This document shows, one piece after another, positions 20,216-33,300 of a stretch of DNA of 64,000 bases (the first letter of the stretch is position 1; every line of letters begins with the position of its first letter). The stretch is from Pascua guehoae (Eukaryota; Basidiomycota; Tremellomycetes; Trichosporonales; Trichosporonaceae): contig BCJX01000004.1 in NCBI GenBank assembly GCA_001600415.1, positions 1,604,169 to 1,668,168 of the forward strand. The letters run 5' to 3'. The translations under genes were made by a program, and so were the position numbers. The notes under the pieces were generated by a model. That model had not been told where the DNA came from and made no database searches. It worked only from the letters and a program-made list of their open reading frames with translations.

Positions 20216-21256
20216 ATGTCTTCACCGCCACAGTACGCGCCCTCGTCGTCGCAGTATGGCGCGACCAACGCTCAGGACGACTCTGGCGCCAACGAGCCAC
20301 TCTTGGCGACCCACAAACCCCCCGCGGGCAGTCCCGCGTTTGACCCGACGCTCGCGATTGCCGCCCAGGCGAGCTCGTCGCGCAACGCGTGGATGGAGAC
20401 GGACGACGATATCCCCGACGACTTTAAGATTGGCGTCGTCGTCATGGACTGCGACGAGGTGATTCGCCGCGCGTTTATCCGCAAAGTCTACACCATCCTC
20501 CTGTGCCAGCTCGGACTCACCGCCGTCGTCGCTGGGTGCCTCAGCATCCCGGGCCCAAAGGAGTTTGTGCAAGACAACCCGTGGATCGTGTTCGCGTCCG
20601 TCATCGGATCGTTTGCGTCCCTCGCAGGTGTATACTGGAAGCGCCACGATTTCCCCGCCAACATGATCGTCCTCGCGCTCTTCACAGTGTTTGAGAGTAT
20701 CATGGTCGGATCCGTGACGAGCTACTATTCCGCCAGTATTGTAAGTCGCACTCGTCTGTTCCGCAAGGGCAAACAGGCACGCGCCCGCACACACGCGCCC
20801 GCACTGCTAACACCCCCTAGGTCCTCCAGGCCCTCGTGATCACCGCCGGAGTCTTCCTCGGCCTCACCCTCTTCACATTCCAGACCAAGTTTGACTTCAC
20901 CTCGTTTGCGCCCTACCTCTTTGCTGGCATCTGGGGTCTCATCACGGCGGGCTTTGTCGGATTCTTCCTCCCGTTCAACCAGACCTTTGATCTCGTCCTT
21001 GCCTGCTTTGGTGTCCTTATCTTCTCGGGTTTCATCCTCTACGACACCCAGCAGATCATGAAGCGCCTAAGCGTCGACGAGGCCATCCTTGGTATGTCTC
21101 GTACCCAACTCGCACTAACCCACCAGGTAGCCTTTCACTTTACCTCGATGTGCTCAACCTCTTCCTGCAGATTCTGCGTCTCGTAAGCGTCTTTTTAGTG
21201 TCCCAGGCGATGCAGAAGACTGACATTTCCAGCTTTCCAACTCGGACCGCGACTAG
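20216..21256 (+). CDS. BXI1: Bax inhibitor-1 / TMBIM family membrane protein
   Basis: Four exons (20216-20740, 20821-21091, 21127-21182, 21233-21256) give 291 residues. The family forms six- or seven-helix proteins of the ER, Golgi or vacuole that act as calcium leak channels and modulate cell death. After a disordered N-terminus of about 75 residues comes the family entry VIRRAFIRKVYTILLCQLGLT, then hydrophobic helices (IVFASVIGSFASLAGVY, MIVLALFTVFESIMVGSV, VLQALVITAGVFLGLTL, YLFAGIWGLITAGFVGF, LVLACFGVLIFSGFILYDTQ). It ends with SLYLDVLNLFLQILRLLSNSDRD. FILYDTQQIM and the Asp-rich end are family hallmarks. The third intron is only 35 nt. The last intron and exon are duplicated just downstream. 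Confidence 0.93.
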
Positions 21257-22283
21257 GCGTTGTGAAGAAGGGAACCGCTCTCGTGTATATCTCGACATTC
21301 TAACCTCCTGCAGATTCTGCGACCTCGTGAGTGGGCTTTCTTGGCATCCCAGCCGATGGAGCTGACATTGGCAGCCCTCCAAATCTGATCGCGACGAGGA
21401 GCGCGTCGAATGTCCGCGACACCCACCCCTCCGTAGAAGTGTATTGTTGATATTCCCAGATAGTCTAGTTTTCGTATCATATTCTAGTTTGCACCCATGA
21501 AGTGCTTTGTGAGGTTTGAAGCTAGATGCTGCCTTGGGCGTCTGGCATGGCTGGCACCGCCCGAGACTCGTACAGCGCGATGCGGAAGAGGGCATGACGT
21601 CAGGATGGGATTCCGACGACGTTAGCACGCAGCACCCACGGTTTCATGGTAGCATCGAGGTAGCACGCACGCTTTCATGGTAGCATCAAGGCAACACGTA
21701 CATGGTGGTGTCAAAAGCACGTACGCGTTCAGCCAAGAACAGGTCACTGCCAGCCCAATCCATGTCGAAAATGCCCCGCATCGTTTCGACTCCACGTTAT
21801 CCTGCAACACAACTGTTTACGACCAATGTACAAATCCCTGCCTCTCTAATGACCATGGTGTTGAGCAATAATGGCCGGGATACGAGCGCTCAATGTCTGA
21901 TGCGGTGGAAAGTCACAAATATCTCATGGCTTCCTCCCCTTTGATATAGAGGTTGGCCAGCCCCATGCCTCGCCATCCCTGCGCCACCTCGCCAACAGGC
22001 GCTATGTTGAATACCCTACTCGCCACATGCCGAGTGGACCACCACCTCGACCGCCAGGGCATTTGATCGGCACTGCTCCGAGACATCGTTGAAGCCGAGA
22101 TATGAATGGGCACGTGTCAGTAGTGACCAGAGCACAATCCAAAAGCACCATACCGCGTTGACACGATCCCGCCTTGGTGGTCCAAAACATTATGCCTAGC
22201 TAGTTTACAACAAGTCTACGACGACGAACCGAGGTTCAGCCACAACACTCCAGCCCCAGCACCACGACAGAGACGACATCCCA
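21257..22283. other. Convergent intergenic region
   Basis: Besides the duplicated exon at 21310-21400, it contains a roughly 35-base repeat (TTTCATGGTAGCATC...GCACG) twice at about 21640-21690. No gene is seen between the Bax-inhibitor gene and the end of SMC2. Confidence 0.5.
21310..21400 (+). repeat. Tandem copy of the last intron and exon of the Bax-inhibitor gene
   Basis: CCTCCTGCAGATTCTGCGACC, a GTGAGT donor, GGCATCCCAGCCGATG, a CTGAC branch site, GGCAG and a final CCAAATCTGATCGCGACGAG run parallel to 21162-21255, about 145 bases upstream. The copy keeps donor, branch and acceptor but its final exon lacks the immediate stop, so using it would change and lengthen the C-terminus. Confidence 0.75.
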
Positions 22284-25200
22284 CTACCTCACCGCAAGCG
22301 CCGCGGGGGCGGCGGGTGCTCGTCCACTGCGCTTCTTGCTCGGAGCCGACTGCTCGTCGCTGCTGTTCTTGTCGTACAGCGCACTGGCCGAACGAGAAGC
22401 CGTACGCTCGACAATCGAAGTGCCGTCGCGGAATCGTGCGCGGAAGAGCACATTGGCATTGGTAAAGAGACCCTCCTTGAGCGAGACGACGATAAACTGG
22501 CTGCCCTTGAAGCGGTTGCGGAAGAGCTGGCCAATGTGCTGCGTGTGCTGGAGGTCGAGGGCGGCGTCAATCTCGTCGAGAATGTACATTGGCGCAGGCT
22601 TGAATTGGAGTAGCGACATGATGAGCGAGAGCGCAATGAGCGAACGCTGGCCGCCCGACAACTCGGTGAGGGACGCCTTCCACACTTCGCCGAGGCGGAC
22701 TTTAACTTCGAGGCCGTCCGTGACGTCCTGCCCCTCGGGAGGCTGGAGCTTTGCAAAGTTGCCAGGAAGGAGTTCGGCGAAAATGTTGCCAAAGTCGCCG
22801 TTAACTTTTTCCCACGTCTTGACCAGCGCGTCGCGCTTGTACCGATCGAGCTCTTCAATCGTCGCTTCAATCTTGGCCTTGTCCTTGAGCACTGTCGACA
22901 TCATCTTGTGCAGCGCCTGCTCCTTCTTTTCGACATTGTCGATCATGTTCATGACCTTGGTGTTAATCTTGCGTCCCATGCCCTTGTGCTGCGCCTCGAG
23001 CTCGCGGCACTGCTCGCGCGCCTGGCCGAGGTTGACACCTGCAAAGTCGTACGGCGACCCTGGCTTGCCGAAAAACTTGTGCTCGTCGAGAATCCATGTA
23101 AATTGACGCTCCAGTGCCTCCTTGGCCGCCTCGGTCGACGACCGCTCCTTGGCGACAAGGGCCAAGTCGTGGTCGAGCTTTTTCAGCGCCAGCTCGGCGT
23201 CGACAATCTCTTGGCGCTTGGCCTTGAGGTCGCGTTCGAGGTCGGCCAGCTCATTGTCAAAGCGGACAAGAACAGCGCGCTCAGCCTTGAGCCTGCCCTC
23301 GGCGACCTTGTACTTGTCCTGCTGCGTCGTGAGGACCTTGTTGAGCGCCGCAAGTTCATTCTTGCTCTTTTCGTGGGCCGCCTCGGCGTCCTCGACTTCG
23401 GTGCCCGCGCTTTCGAGATCCGCCTCGAATTGCTGCAGCTCGAGCTCGGCGGTCTGGACCTCCTTTTGGTGCGTCTTGACCGCAACCGTCTGCTTGGCCA
23501 GTGCCTTCTTCTTGCTCGCAATGTCGGCCTTGATCTCTTTCAGTTTCGAGTCCTTGTTGTTCTTAAAGTCGGCCATTTCCTTTTCGAGCCGCTTGCAGTC
23601 GACCGACGCAGCCTTTTGCTTTTCCTTGGCAGCTTCGACGACCGCTTTGAGCTCGGACAGACTCTTGCGCGCAGCCTCGACCTCGGCGATAATCTGCCGT
23701 CAGACAATACCGAAAAGGATACTTTACTCACCTTGGTAGCGTTGCTTCCGCTGACCTGCTCCTCGAGCAGGCGCACTTCGTGCGCACGAAGGTCCACCTC
23801 GCGCTTGTCCTTGCGCCACTGGTCAATGACCTTTTTGGCGCTGGCGAGCTCTTGCGACACTGTGTCGAGGGCCTGCTTGTGCTCGGCCATGTCGCGCTCA
23901 ATGGCACGCAGCTCTTGGACCTTTACAAGAAGACCCGAGCTCGACGGGGCAGCACCGCCCGAGAGCGTACCGGAAGGGTCGTACACGTCACCCTCGAGCG
24001 TGACTGAGCGAACGCCAATGGCCTTGTTAAACGTGACGGCCTTGGCCGACTCCTTGTCCTTGCACACAAAGACGTCGCCAAAGACGTACGACATTGCCGC
24101 GCTCACGTCGTCGTCGTAGCCAACGAGGTCGAGCGCAAGGTTGACCTTGCCAGGCGCCACCCTTTCGGCGGCAGCGAGTTTCTCGGCCGACATGCGGAAC
24201 GCATTAATCTTGTTGAGAGGGATAATCGTCACACGCTTGCGCAGGCGGCCCTTGTCGAGAAGAGCCGAGCCGACCTTCTCGTCCTCGACGACCACATTGT
24301 ACAGCTTGCCGCCGGCACAAATCTCGAGCGCCGTCGAGCTGGCAAAGTTGGCCTGGTCGAGGTCGACAAGTGTAGCCACCAGACCCTTGACTTTGGACCG
24401 GTCAAAGTTTGGGTAGGGGTCAGAGTACGAAAAGTCAATGGCCGCGAGGCGAGACTTGAGCGTGTCGCGCTTCTCTGAGAGGTACGCAATCTTTTGGCCG
24501 TGGTTGGCCTGCCGTTCGAGAAGGTTGCGCTCCTTGTCCTCGTCCCAGCCGGCGGCGTTGACATGCGCACGAAGCTTTTCCACTTCGGCACGCTTGGTGG
24601 CCAGCTCCTTGATTAAGCCCTCGCCCTCCTTTTCGGCCTTCTTTGCACGCGGTTCCTTTTCTTTAATCTCGCGTTCGGCAAGACCAATCTTGACCTTTGC
24701 CTGCTCGGCCTCTGTTCCAGCCGCAGCAAGACGCGCCTTGGCCTCGGCGAGCTGGCCCATGTAGCCACCAGCACCCTCGTCGTCATTGGACGACGACGTC
24801 AGACCGGTAAGAAGAGTCTGGAGCAGCTCTTCCGTGCGTGCCAGCTCGGCGGCACCAGTGTCATAGGCCGTCTTGAGCTCGGCAAAAGCGGCTGCCTCTC
24901 GAGACGACGATTCGCGCTTGGCGTCAAGAGATTCTTGCACCTAAATGTCAGCCCCACACTGTGCCCGCTTGCTCACCTCTTTGACATTTGCCTTGGCGCC
25001 CTCGACACGCTTGACGTCTTCGGCGACAGTGCTCTCGGCAATGTCAATCTGGGCCTTGACCTTGACGAGCTCGCGCTCGAGTTCGTTGACAGCATCGGTA
25101 AGGGCCTGAACCTTGCCACCCTTTGCCATCTCCTGTACTATAAGCGAATGTCCCACCCCATACCAAACTCACCTTTGCACGGCGCGCCTCAATCTCGGTA

Positions 25201-26294
25201 AGCTCCTTTTCCATTCCTTCACACTCCTTGCCGCCACGCTCCACATCCTCCTTGGCGTCCTTGAGCTCCTTTTGCTTATGCTTGAGAGTCACCGTCGCCT
25301 TCTCTGCCTTTTCGACAACGAGTTTCCACTCGTACGCCTTGACGAGACGCGTCAAACGCTCGAGCTCGCTGGTGGTCTTCTGGTACTCGAGGTAGGAGCG
25401 CTTCTCCCCGCGAAGTTTCTCAAGCTTTGGCTCAATCTCTTCACGCAAGAGCTACTTGTCAGCACCGACGTCCCGCACCCCTCACTCACGCTCTTAATCT
25501 CCTCGACCTTCTTGTCCTTCTTGGTCATGGTCTTGACGGCCTTCTCCTTGCGCTCCTCAAACATGCGCGTGCCTGCCGCCTCCTCGACCATGCCGAGGAT
25601 TTCGACTGGCTTCATGTTGAGCACCTTTGTAATCTTGCCCTGCATGATGAGGAAGTTGGGGTTGTTGATGTTGAGCTGGACCGACTGGAATAGGTTTTGG
25701 ACCGCTTGGAGAGTCGACTTGTGGCCGTTCAAAAGGTACTTTGAGACATTGCCAACTGCAATCTGGGGGTTAGCTCGTGTGGTGCTAATCTAACCCACCT
25801 GCCGAGTGACGGTAATCTGCGGCGTGTTCTCAAAGCCCACGGGACTCTTGGACCTGTCCTGGTTGTTGAACACAATCGTTACAGATGCCTTGGTCACACC
25901 TGCCTGGCCACTATATCCGTCAGCAAGGCCAGTACACGCCACCATACCGCTTGTAGATGAGGTCCATCAGATTGTTTGCGCGGACCTGTTCGTCAGCAAG
26001 CCAACCGGCGAATGGGCCACAATGCTACGCACCGACTGCATGTTGGTGATACCGAGGACAAAGCAGATGGCATCGAGAATGTTCGACTTGCCCGAGCCGT
26101 TCAGGCCGGTGATTGCGTTGAACGACTCATCAAAGCCTTCATGTCAGTGCCATCACCCTGTGTGTTTGTTGTTGTGATGTAGCTCACCGGAAATGGTGGT
26201 TCGTACGGGATACGACTTGAAGCCTGGAAAGCGGTCAGCGCTGGATACGGGATGGTGCGCACGCACCGTCTAGGATGAGCTCCTCAATCCTCAT
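22284..26294 (-). CDS. SMC2: Condensin subunit SMC2
   Basis: SMC2 pairs with SMC4 in condensin and compacts chromosomes using ATP. The start ATG (26294) begins [10 protein letters not shown], the canonical opening. The Walker A exon includes [36 protein letters not shown] and [15 protein letters not shown] follow, which distinguish SMC2 from other SMCs. The first coiled coil comes next, then the hinge ([19 protein letters not shown] ... [11 protein letters not shown] ... [13 protein letters not shown]). The second coiled coil follows, then [20 protein letters not shown], the ABC signature [16 protein letters not shown] and Walker [12 protein letters not shown]. Several short introns lie in the 5' half (visible near 26250, 25930, 25780, 25480, 25160, 24950 and 23720). 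The C-terminus has an extra Ser/Lys/Ala tail. Confidence 0.96.
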
Positions 26295-29200
26295 CTTGAC
26301 CTTGCCTGTGGATGTAGTTGCGGTCAGGTAGTGGAGCGATGAGAGAGCAGCGTGTTGGTACTCCGAGTTGTTTTGTTGACAACACAAGCCAGGCGCGTCG
26401 CAAGTGGGATGATAAGAATGTATCCGTCATCGGGGAAGGACATTAATACACGACATTATAGTCACTTTTGGTTCCGTGGCTTTGTTGATGGTGCTTTTGC
26501 CTTACGTGATGGTGACTTTAGTGCGTGGCATTTTTCGTGTCGTGACAGCTGGCAGAGGGCGTCGCGCGTCGCGTCCATCGCCCGATCCCTTGGGCCTTGA
26601 TCCCTTGAGGCATGCACGCACATGTGCCTTGGGTATCGTGCAATCGTGGGATGGGCGTTTGGCGCGCGTATGGCGCGTGTGTGACAGACGCCACACATTT
26701 GCGAGTTTACCAACAGATGAGCAAACATGTAAACGTGTGTCATTGCCGCATGCGTTGCATACCAGTCATGCCAGCGTCTCCAGGTTAACCGTAAGTTATC
26801 CTGGGCACGCTGGCACGCTGGCGCGCGGTGGCGCACATACCCCCCTTTTACTGAGCGCCTGCCCCGTTGTCCCCTTAGTCCCTCATTTGTTCCTAATTCC
26901 AGTGCAAAGTGTCAGTGCCCATCCCCTAAGCTCGCAACTTTGGATTGGCTTGCATAATTGCACACCAGAGTCAGCACGACAGTCCCACATGCCGCCGGTT
27001 TGTACATTTGCTCTTTGGAAGGCTTCCCTACCTTGTGGCCCTCGCCCCGTCCTGCATCGCCCACTGCCCCTCAACACCATGCAACGCTGTTGCCCATCGC
27101 TATTCGTGTCACCAATGGACAGACTCGTCTCAATCTCCTGGACAACTGGAGGCTAGATAGATACGCTACTCTCATTTGTCCCTTGTGTGGCCATGCAGAC
27201 ATACGTCCTCTACGTGTGGCACAGTAGTGCCGTACGTGTTTTGGCCCCAAGGTGCGTAGCGTGTCCCAATGTGACCCTAGCAGCATCCGTATGATGACGA
27301 CGCGCCCTGTCGAAGGCGGCCAACAGATCAAAATAGGAAGTGACACGGCTGTTCCATCCACAAGCGGCACTAGCATGAACGACATACGACAGCTGTATAC
27401 ATATAAGTGCAGCGGCCTGACTGGACCTCGTTGTTTCGCCGCGGACGGTCATCAAGTGCGGAGCGGCCTTGCCCCGAAACAGTGCCAGCCATTGACTGCC
27501 CTGCATAGCCGCCGACACCTGTCCTTTGTTCTCGGCCTCACAATACCAGTGGCCTTGAAACTACGCCGGTCCCTATTGGCGTCGGTATCGCTCGGTATCG
27601 CATCGCATTCTGCCCCTGCTCGGTTGTATGTATGGCCTGTGGCGGCGGCGTGTGCTTTGAATAGGCAGGACTGCACCGCTTTGTGGATGAGAGGATCCGT
27701 ATGCCGAGCGACTTCCCACAGTGCTCTGAACTCTGCGTGTAATAGCGATGACCAATGTGGAAGGAGTGTTGCGGAGAATGAATAATGCTGTCGCGCTGGC
27801 CGATCGCATGCCGTGGCTGGCTGCTGGGGGACTGTGCTCTGCCAAGGGGTCGGGGGGCACGGCCAGTGGGCAGCCGACATGTACGGACCAAGGAAATCTG
27901 GCAGCAGATTGAGCAGATCGACTGGATGAAACCTGATACATGGCTGGTTGCGGCAACCGGACAAGCCCCGACCATTGGCCCAGAAGGGGGGGGCCGTGCA
28001 CCAGCTTCGGTTTCTGGCAGCATGATACCAAAGAAAACGTCGCATTGCTGTGAGGAAGAGCCGCCCACTAAGGCCATCAAAGAGCGCGATGACGCGCACC
28101 TGCGCTGGATATGAGTGGCATGAGTAGTGGATCTACTGTGCAGCTGGCAACGAAGGGATGCAGGTACAAGTTTTATCGGCACATCGGCGGTTTCTGCCAA
28201 CAATGCTGACATCACCCGAGTTCTAGTGCCAAGGTATCTCTCGTAAGCTCAAGTTTACTTGCCCTCGAATCTCTTCCATGAAATCATGAAATGGCCCTGA
28301 AGAATGGAAGGTTGGAGTGGTAGGGACGTGTCTCCGAGCTGTGAGCGAGCAAGGTAGGGGGCGAGGGAGAGACGTGGCAATGCCGAGAGCTTGGCATCCT
28401 CTGATCCTCAACATGATCTGTGACACGTCCGTCCGTCCCTTGTCTGCATCTGTATGGTTGGCATTTGAAAGCATCTGCTCTGGAAAAGGTCCAGTGGCTT
28501 CAGGTGGCGCAATGTCATGGTGGCATGCTGCAGGCTGTTTCGTTGACAGTCTTTTGGTACATTTCCGGCCGTCCCTTGCTCCCCTTTGGGTGTTGACGTG
28601 TTGACTGCTTGTCGTGAGGAAGGTGCCCTCGCAACCGTCGGCTGTCTCCAAGAGGCGGCCAATCATGGTTCCCGGTCGGAACTGATAGACCCCCGTCTGT
28701 GCCTAGCTTGCCAGTACCTAGCCCAGAGGGAACCCACTTCTTTTGGCTGGCCTGCGTTCTTGTCCCGTGCCCAGCATTGCCCAGCCAACCCAGCAACGCC
28801 TTCAATTTTGACCATCTGTCTCGAGATGTCTTACGCCCATGATCTGCCTCTCGCAATCTTTTTGCACATAAAGTTGGTTTAAGAAGACGTTGCATTGCTG
28901 GGAGGGCCCTGAGGAAGAATTGGATTGCGCGTCCCCTCTGCACCCTCCAAAACCAAAGACAGACAGAGAGAAGAAAAAAAAAAAAAAAAAATCTATTGTC
29001 GGTGCCTTTTTTCCATGCCGGTACATATGGCCCTTTGCCATTTTCGCCCCAGTTTCCCTATGAAGGCCGACGTCTGAGCCGTCTGCCCCTCTGCTCTAGT
29101 GCCTGCCTCTATGGCGCACTATCTGGCACTCACCGTGCCTTTTTATTTTTGATACTGTAGTTTGGCACGCGCCTTTGCCTAAACCCTGGGGTGCCCTGGT

Positions 29201-29490
29201 TCAAAAGTCCCCACCTGCTTCCGATGGTCCCTCTCATCCCCTGGTCTACTGTACACGGTCCGAGGGCCCTGTCTTGTCCTTGGGCCCTGCTGCCCGATGC
29301 TGCCGCGTGCACCCCCGTAGCTTGATTCATTGCCCGGATGCCATGCATGCCGTGCCAAGGTGGGTTGGACGGACGGCCAGTTTGCGACCCTCGTTACTGG
29401 CTCCTCCCCGGATCCCCGAGTGACACAGAAGACGAGAGACGACGACCTGGCACTTGGCCAGATATCCAAAGTCAAAGTTGACCCACACAC
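26295..29490. other. Gene desert between SMC2 and AGS1 (first part)
   Basis: About 3 kb without a supported gene. Frames on both strands are short or have atypical composition. Two diverged copies of AAGAAAACGTCGCATTGCTG(T)GAGG...GAGGAAGA occur at about 28034-28066 and 28882-28920. An A-run of 18 occupies about 28974-28991. Confidence 0.4.
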
Positions 29491-30317
29491 ACACACACAC
29501 ACTCCTTCCTTACTCTAGCACCCACAGAAACTTATCATCCCTCTCGCCTCGCCCTCACCTCACCTCACCTCGTGCCGCCGCCAAGTTGGTCCGCTGCCAA
29601 ACGCCACCACGAGTCACTACCGCAGGAACACGACAGGCCGACGCCCCCCCAAACCTCAATCTCGCCCCTCGTTTCTTCAACTCTCATCTTTCCGTTCGAT
29701 CTCCCATATCGCAACCACCTCTTGACGCGCGCCTCCTCGACGTCGCATCAACCTCGTCCATCTCCCAGTCCGCGACCNNNNNNNNNNNNNNNNNNNNNNN
29801 NNNNNNNNNNNNNNNNNCCCCCCCCCCCCCTGCCTCGACTGCATTCCTTCAAGCCCGCGACGACGCGAGGACGACGACAGACCGCCCCCTGCATACTCCT
29901 GTTCACGACCACAGTTCATACACGCCGGTCGCGCCCCCAAAGTTGAATTCCCACCTCGAACGCTGGACGGACACTTGAATCAACCCAAACGCGACCGCAA
30001 CAACCCTTGACGACCTCGCCGACAGTGTACCGACGATACATGTGTTAATCCGCGGCAGAGACAGCACATCGTCCTCCACATCACCTCTGGACTCTACCTT
30101 CCCCTACCCATTCTCGCTTCATCACCCTTGCCGGCGACTGGTTCCCCGTTCAACATCTTTCCTTCTCCACGAGCGAAACCTCAAACGCGAGCGCTGTCCC
30201 ATTCGCGTCTGCCATTCTTCTCTCTAGATCGACAGCCCCCGCAATCCAACGGACACTCCCAAGTGCACACACTATCGACCGCCCCGACCTTCCCAACCCT
30301 CTGGTTGACCCCCCAGC
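29491..30317 (+). promoter_or_regulatory. Probable promoter and long 5' leader of AGS1
   Basis: From a short CA repeat at 29485-29500 to the AGS1 start, the plus strand is strongly pyrimidine-rich (CCTCACCTCACCTCACC, CTCCTCGACG and so on), as in fungal leaders of highly expressed genes. The stretch is interrupted by the assembly gap, and several ATG triplets precede the AGS1 start, so upstream ORFs or a 5' intron are possible. Confidence 0.35.
29778..29817. other. Assembly gap (40 N)
   Basis: Forty consecutive N directly followed by a run of C at 29818-29830. The gap sits in the AGS1 leader, not in coding sequence. Confidence 0.99.
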
Positions 30318-33300
30318 ATGAGAAGAGGGTCCAGTCCATACGCCCCAGGACTGGCATTGCGGGCAATGTACCTGCTAGTGCTAGGCCTGTTGGCGATTGG
30401 CGTAAACGCCCATATCTACAACGAGAGTCTCGACCCATGGAACATCAACAAGAATAAAGGTGCGTTGCGCGCGCATACCCATAAAGCCGATCCTAACACT
30501 GCCCCAGATGCCACTGATCCAGTCGACTACTCGACGCCAAGGAGAGCCAACGGCTACACGCAATCACCAAAAAACTGGCGGGTACGTGCCTTGTGTCTCA
30601 ATCATGGCGTGCGCGCAAGCCCTCATTGACACCTGCAGACTCTTCCCATGTACACTCTTCTTGTTGACAAGTGGATCGACGGTGACCCGGAGAACAATGA
30701 CTTCTTTGACTTGATCTACGAGTACGACTGGCGAGAGACTCAGCTCCGTGCGGGCGGCGACGTCGCAGGCCTCATGGACGACCGCGGTCTCGACTATCTC
30801 TTATCAATGGGATACAAGTCGATTTACATTGCCGGCACCAACTTTGTCAACATGCCATGGCAAGCAGACGGCTACTCTGCGCTCGACTTTTCGCTCTTGG
30901 AACCTCATTTCGGCAACCTCGACGAGTGGAACGCATTCATCGACCGCGCACACCAGAAGGGCATCTACATCATCTTTGATTTCACCGTCGGCACCATGGG
31001 TGACATGATCGGTTTCAAGGGGTGCGTTGTCTGTCAACGCCGTGGTATCAACCCGCTAACAGTCCAGTTTCATGAACAGCTCGGCGCCATTCACCACGAA
31101 TGAGCACGAGGTTCAGTGGAAAAAGCCCGCGTACGCGCCTTGGGGTTTCACTGGCTACCCCGATTGGAACTTTACAAACAGTGAGTCGGAAGTGCGCCCT
31201 GCCTCGCTCTTGCCCACAATCCTAATGGAACGCAGCCTACAACGAATCCTGTGTCTACCCGACATTCTATCAGGACGACGGTTCGATCATTGACCCACAG
31301 CTCGTTGGTTGCTACGAGAGTTCGTTTGACCAGTATGGCGACATTGAGGCGTTCGGTACCTTCCCAGACTGGCAGCGTCAGCTGGCCAAGTTTGCCTCGG
31401 TGCAGGATCGTCTGCGCGAGTGGCACTCGGACGTCTTGGAGCGCCTCAAGGTGTTTGCTTGCATGACTATTGAAGCCCTCGACATTGACGGCATCCGTAT
31501 CGACAAGGCCACCCAGGTCACTGTCGACGCCCTGGCCGAGTGGGGCCAGTCATGTCGCGAGTGCGCCGTCCGCATAGGCAAGGATAACTTCTTCGTGAAC
31601 GGTGAAGTCACTGGTGGCGACACGTTTGGTTCCATCTACATTGGACGCGGCCGCACGCCACAGATGCGCACGACCTACCTCGAGGCGCTCAACTTGACCG
31701 AGCAGGACAACTCAAAGTTCCTTCGCGAGGAGCACCTTTGCCCCCTGGACGCCATCGCCTTTCACTATTCGGTCTACCGTGCTCTGTTGCGCTATCTCGG
31801 CTTGGACGGTGGCTTTGTTGTCCCGTACGACATTTCAGTCAATTTTGTCGACGGCTGGAACCAGATGCTCGTCAACAACGACTTTCTCAACCCGCAGAGT
31901 GGCGAGTTTGACCCGCGTCACATGTACGGTACCAGTAACCAAGACGTGTTCCGCTGGCCCATCATGGCCAATGGCACCCAGCGTCAGCTTGCCGGCAATT
32001 TCATCACGCACATTCTCCTTCCCGGTATCCCACTGGTCTGGTACGGCGAGGAACAGGGGCTGTACATTCTCGACAGCAGTGCCAGCAATTACCTCTACGG
32101 CCGTCAATCGATGATTGCCACCCCGGCCTGGAAGCGTCACGGCTGCTACCGGCTGGGTGCGGACCAATACTACAACCTTCCGTACGACAAGGTCCTGACG
32201 GGCTGCTACGACCCCAAGGTCGCCCTTGACCACTTTGATCCCACCGCGCCGCTTCGCCGCGCCCAGCGCAACTTCAACTTTGTCCGTTCTCTGTACCCCT
32301 CGATTCAGGACGGATTTATTCTCAACCAGTTGAGCAACATCACCTCCATTGTCCAGTACCCGGGATCGAACGGTACTGGCACCGAGATCGGTCTGTGGTC
32401 GTCTGAGCGTGCACCCTCCGACATGCAGATTGCGAACAGCACCGGTACGTGGCAGGCCGACGGCAAAGTTACGCAGACGGTTTGGCTCCTCTACACCAAC
32501 GAAAACGTCACAAGGACGTACCAGGGTTGCGGCCAGGAGAACTCTATCCGAGCACCGTACGTCGGCGGCACGACTGTTCGAAATGTCCTCTTCCCGTACG
32601 ACACCCAGATTCTCGGCGATACCTCCGACTCGTTTTACGACAATGGCATGTCGCCGTACCGCGGATGTCTCCAAAACCTCGAAATGGACGCCTACGGCTT
32701 CAAAATCTATGTTCCCGAGAGCCAGTGGCAGGCCTTGCCGCCAGCACTCTCGGGCTTTACACCTGGTCACGATGCGCGTGTCGAACTCGTCGGCGACACT
32801 GTGGACATTGAGCTTACTTGGGATCAAGAAATGAGCTGCGACAGCGTTACCAACGCTCTTACCGGCACTGGGGGGCTTACCTACTCGGGCGACTCGTCCA
32901 AGACGCCCAAACTCGTCCACACGCAGGGCGGCTGCGAAAAGCTTCCTGTAGCGGGCGCGGGCGAGTATGTGAGTGTCACCCCACCTGCGTGGAAGTGGAC
33001 GGGTCAGATCCAAGGTGCGGGTGAGGGCATCTACCACATCAACATTGGCAACGTTGCCGCCGAGTCTGGAAACGGTTCGACTGGTGCGACCGACCACCTC
33101 CTCCTCCGTGTCGGCTCAAAGGCCAACCCAATGGTCTTCCCGGACAACGACTATGACAACTCGATCTTTTCGGTGGCCGGTGACACGTTTACGCTCAACC
33201 ACAAGGCGTTTGGTGCAGACAAGTTCCGCTACAGCGCCGACTTTGGCCAGCACTGGACATCCTGGACCGACATGGAGACGACGACGTCGCTAAACGCGAC

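Noticed and set aside
22908..24119. 403-codon plus-strand frame inside SMC2
   Set aside because: Leu/Val-rich antisense of the coiled coil and hinge.
31835..33097. 420-codon minus-strand frame inside AGS1
   Set aside because: Antisense shadow of the amylase-like domain.
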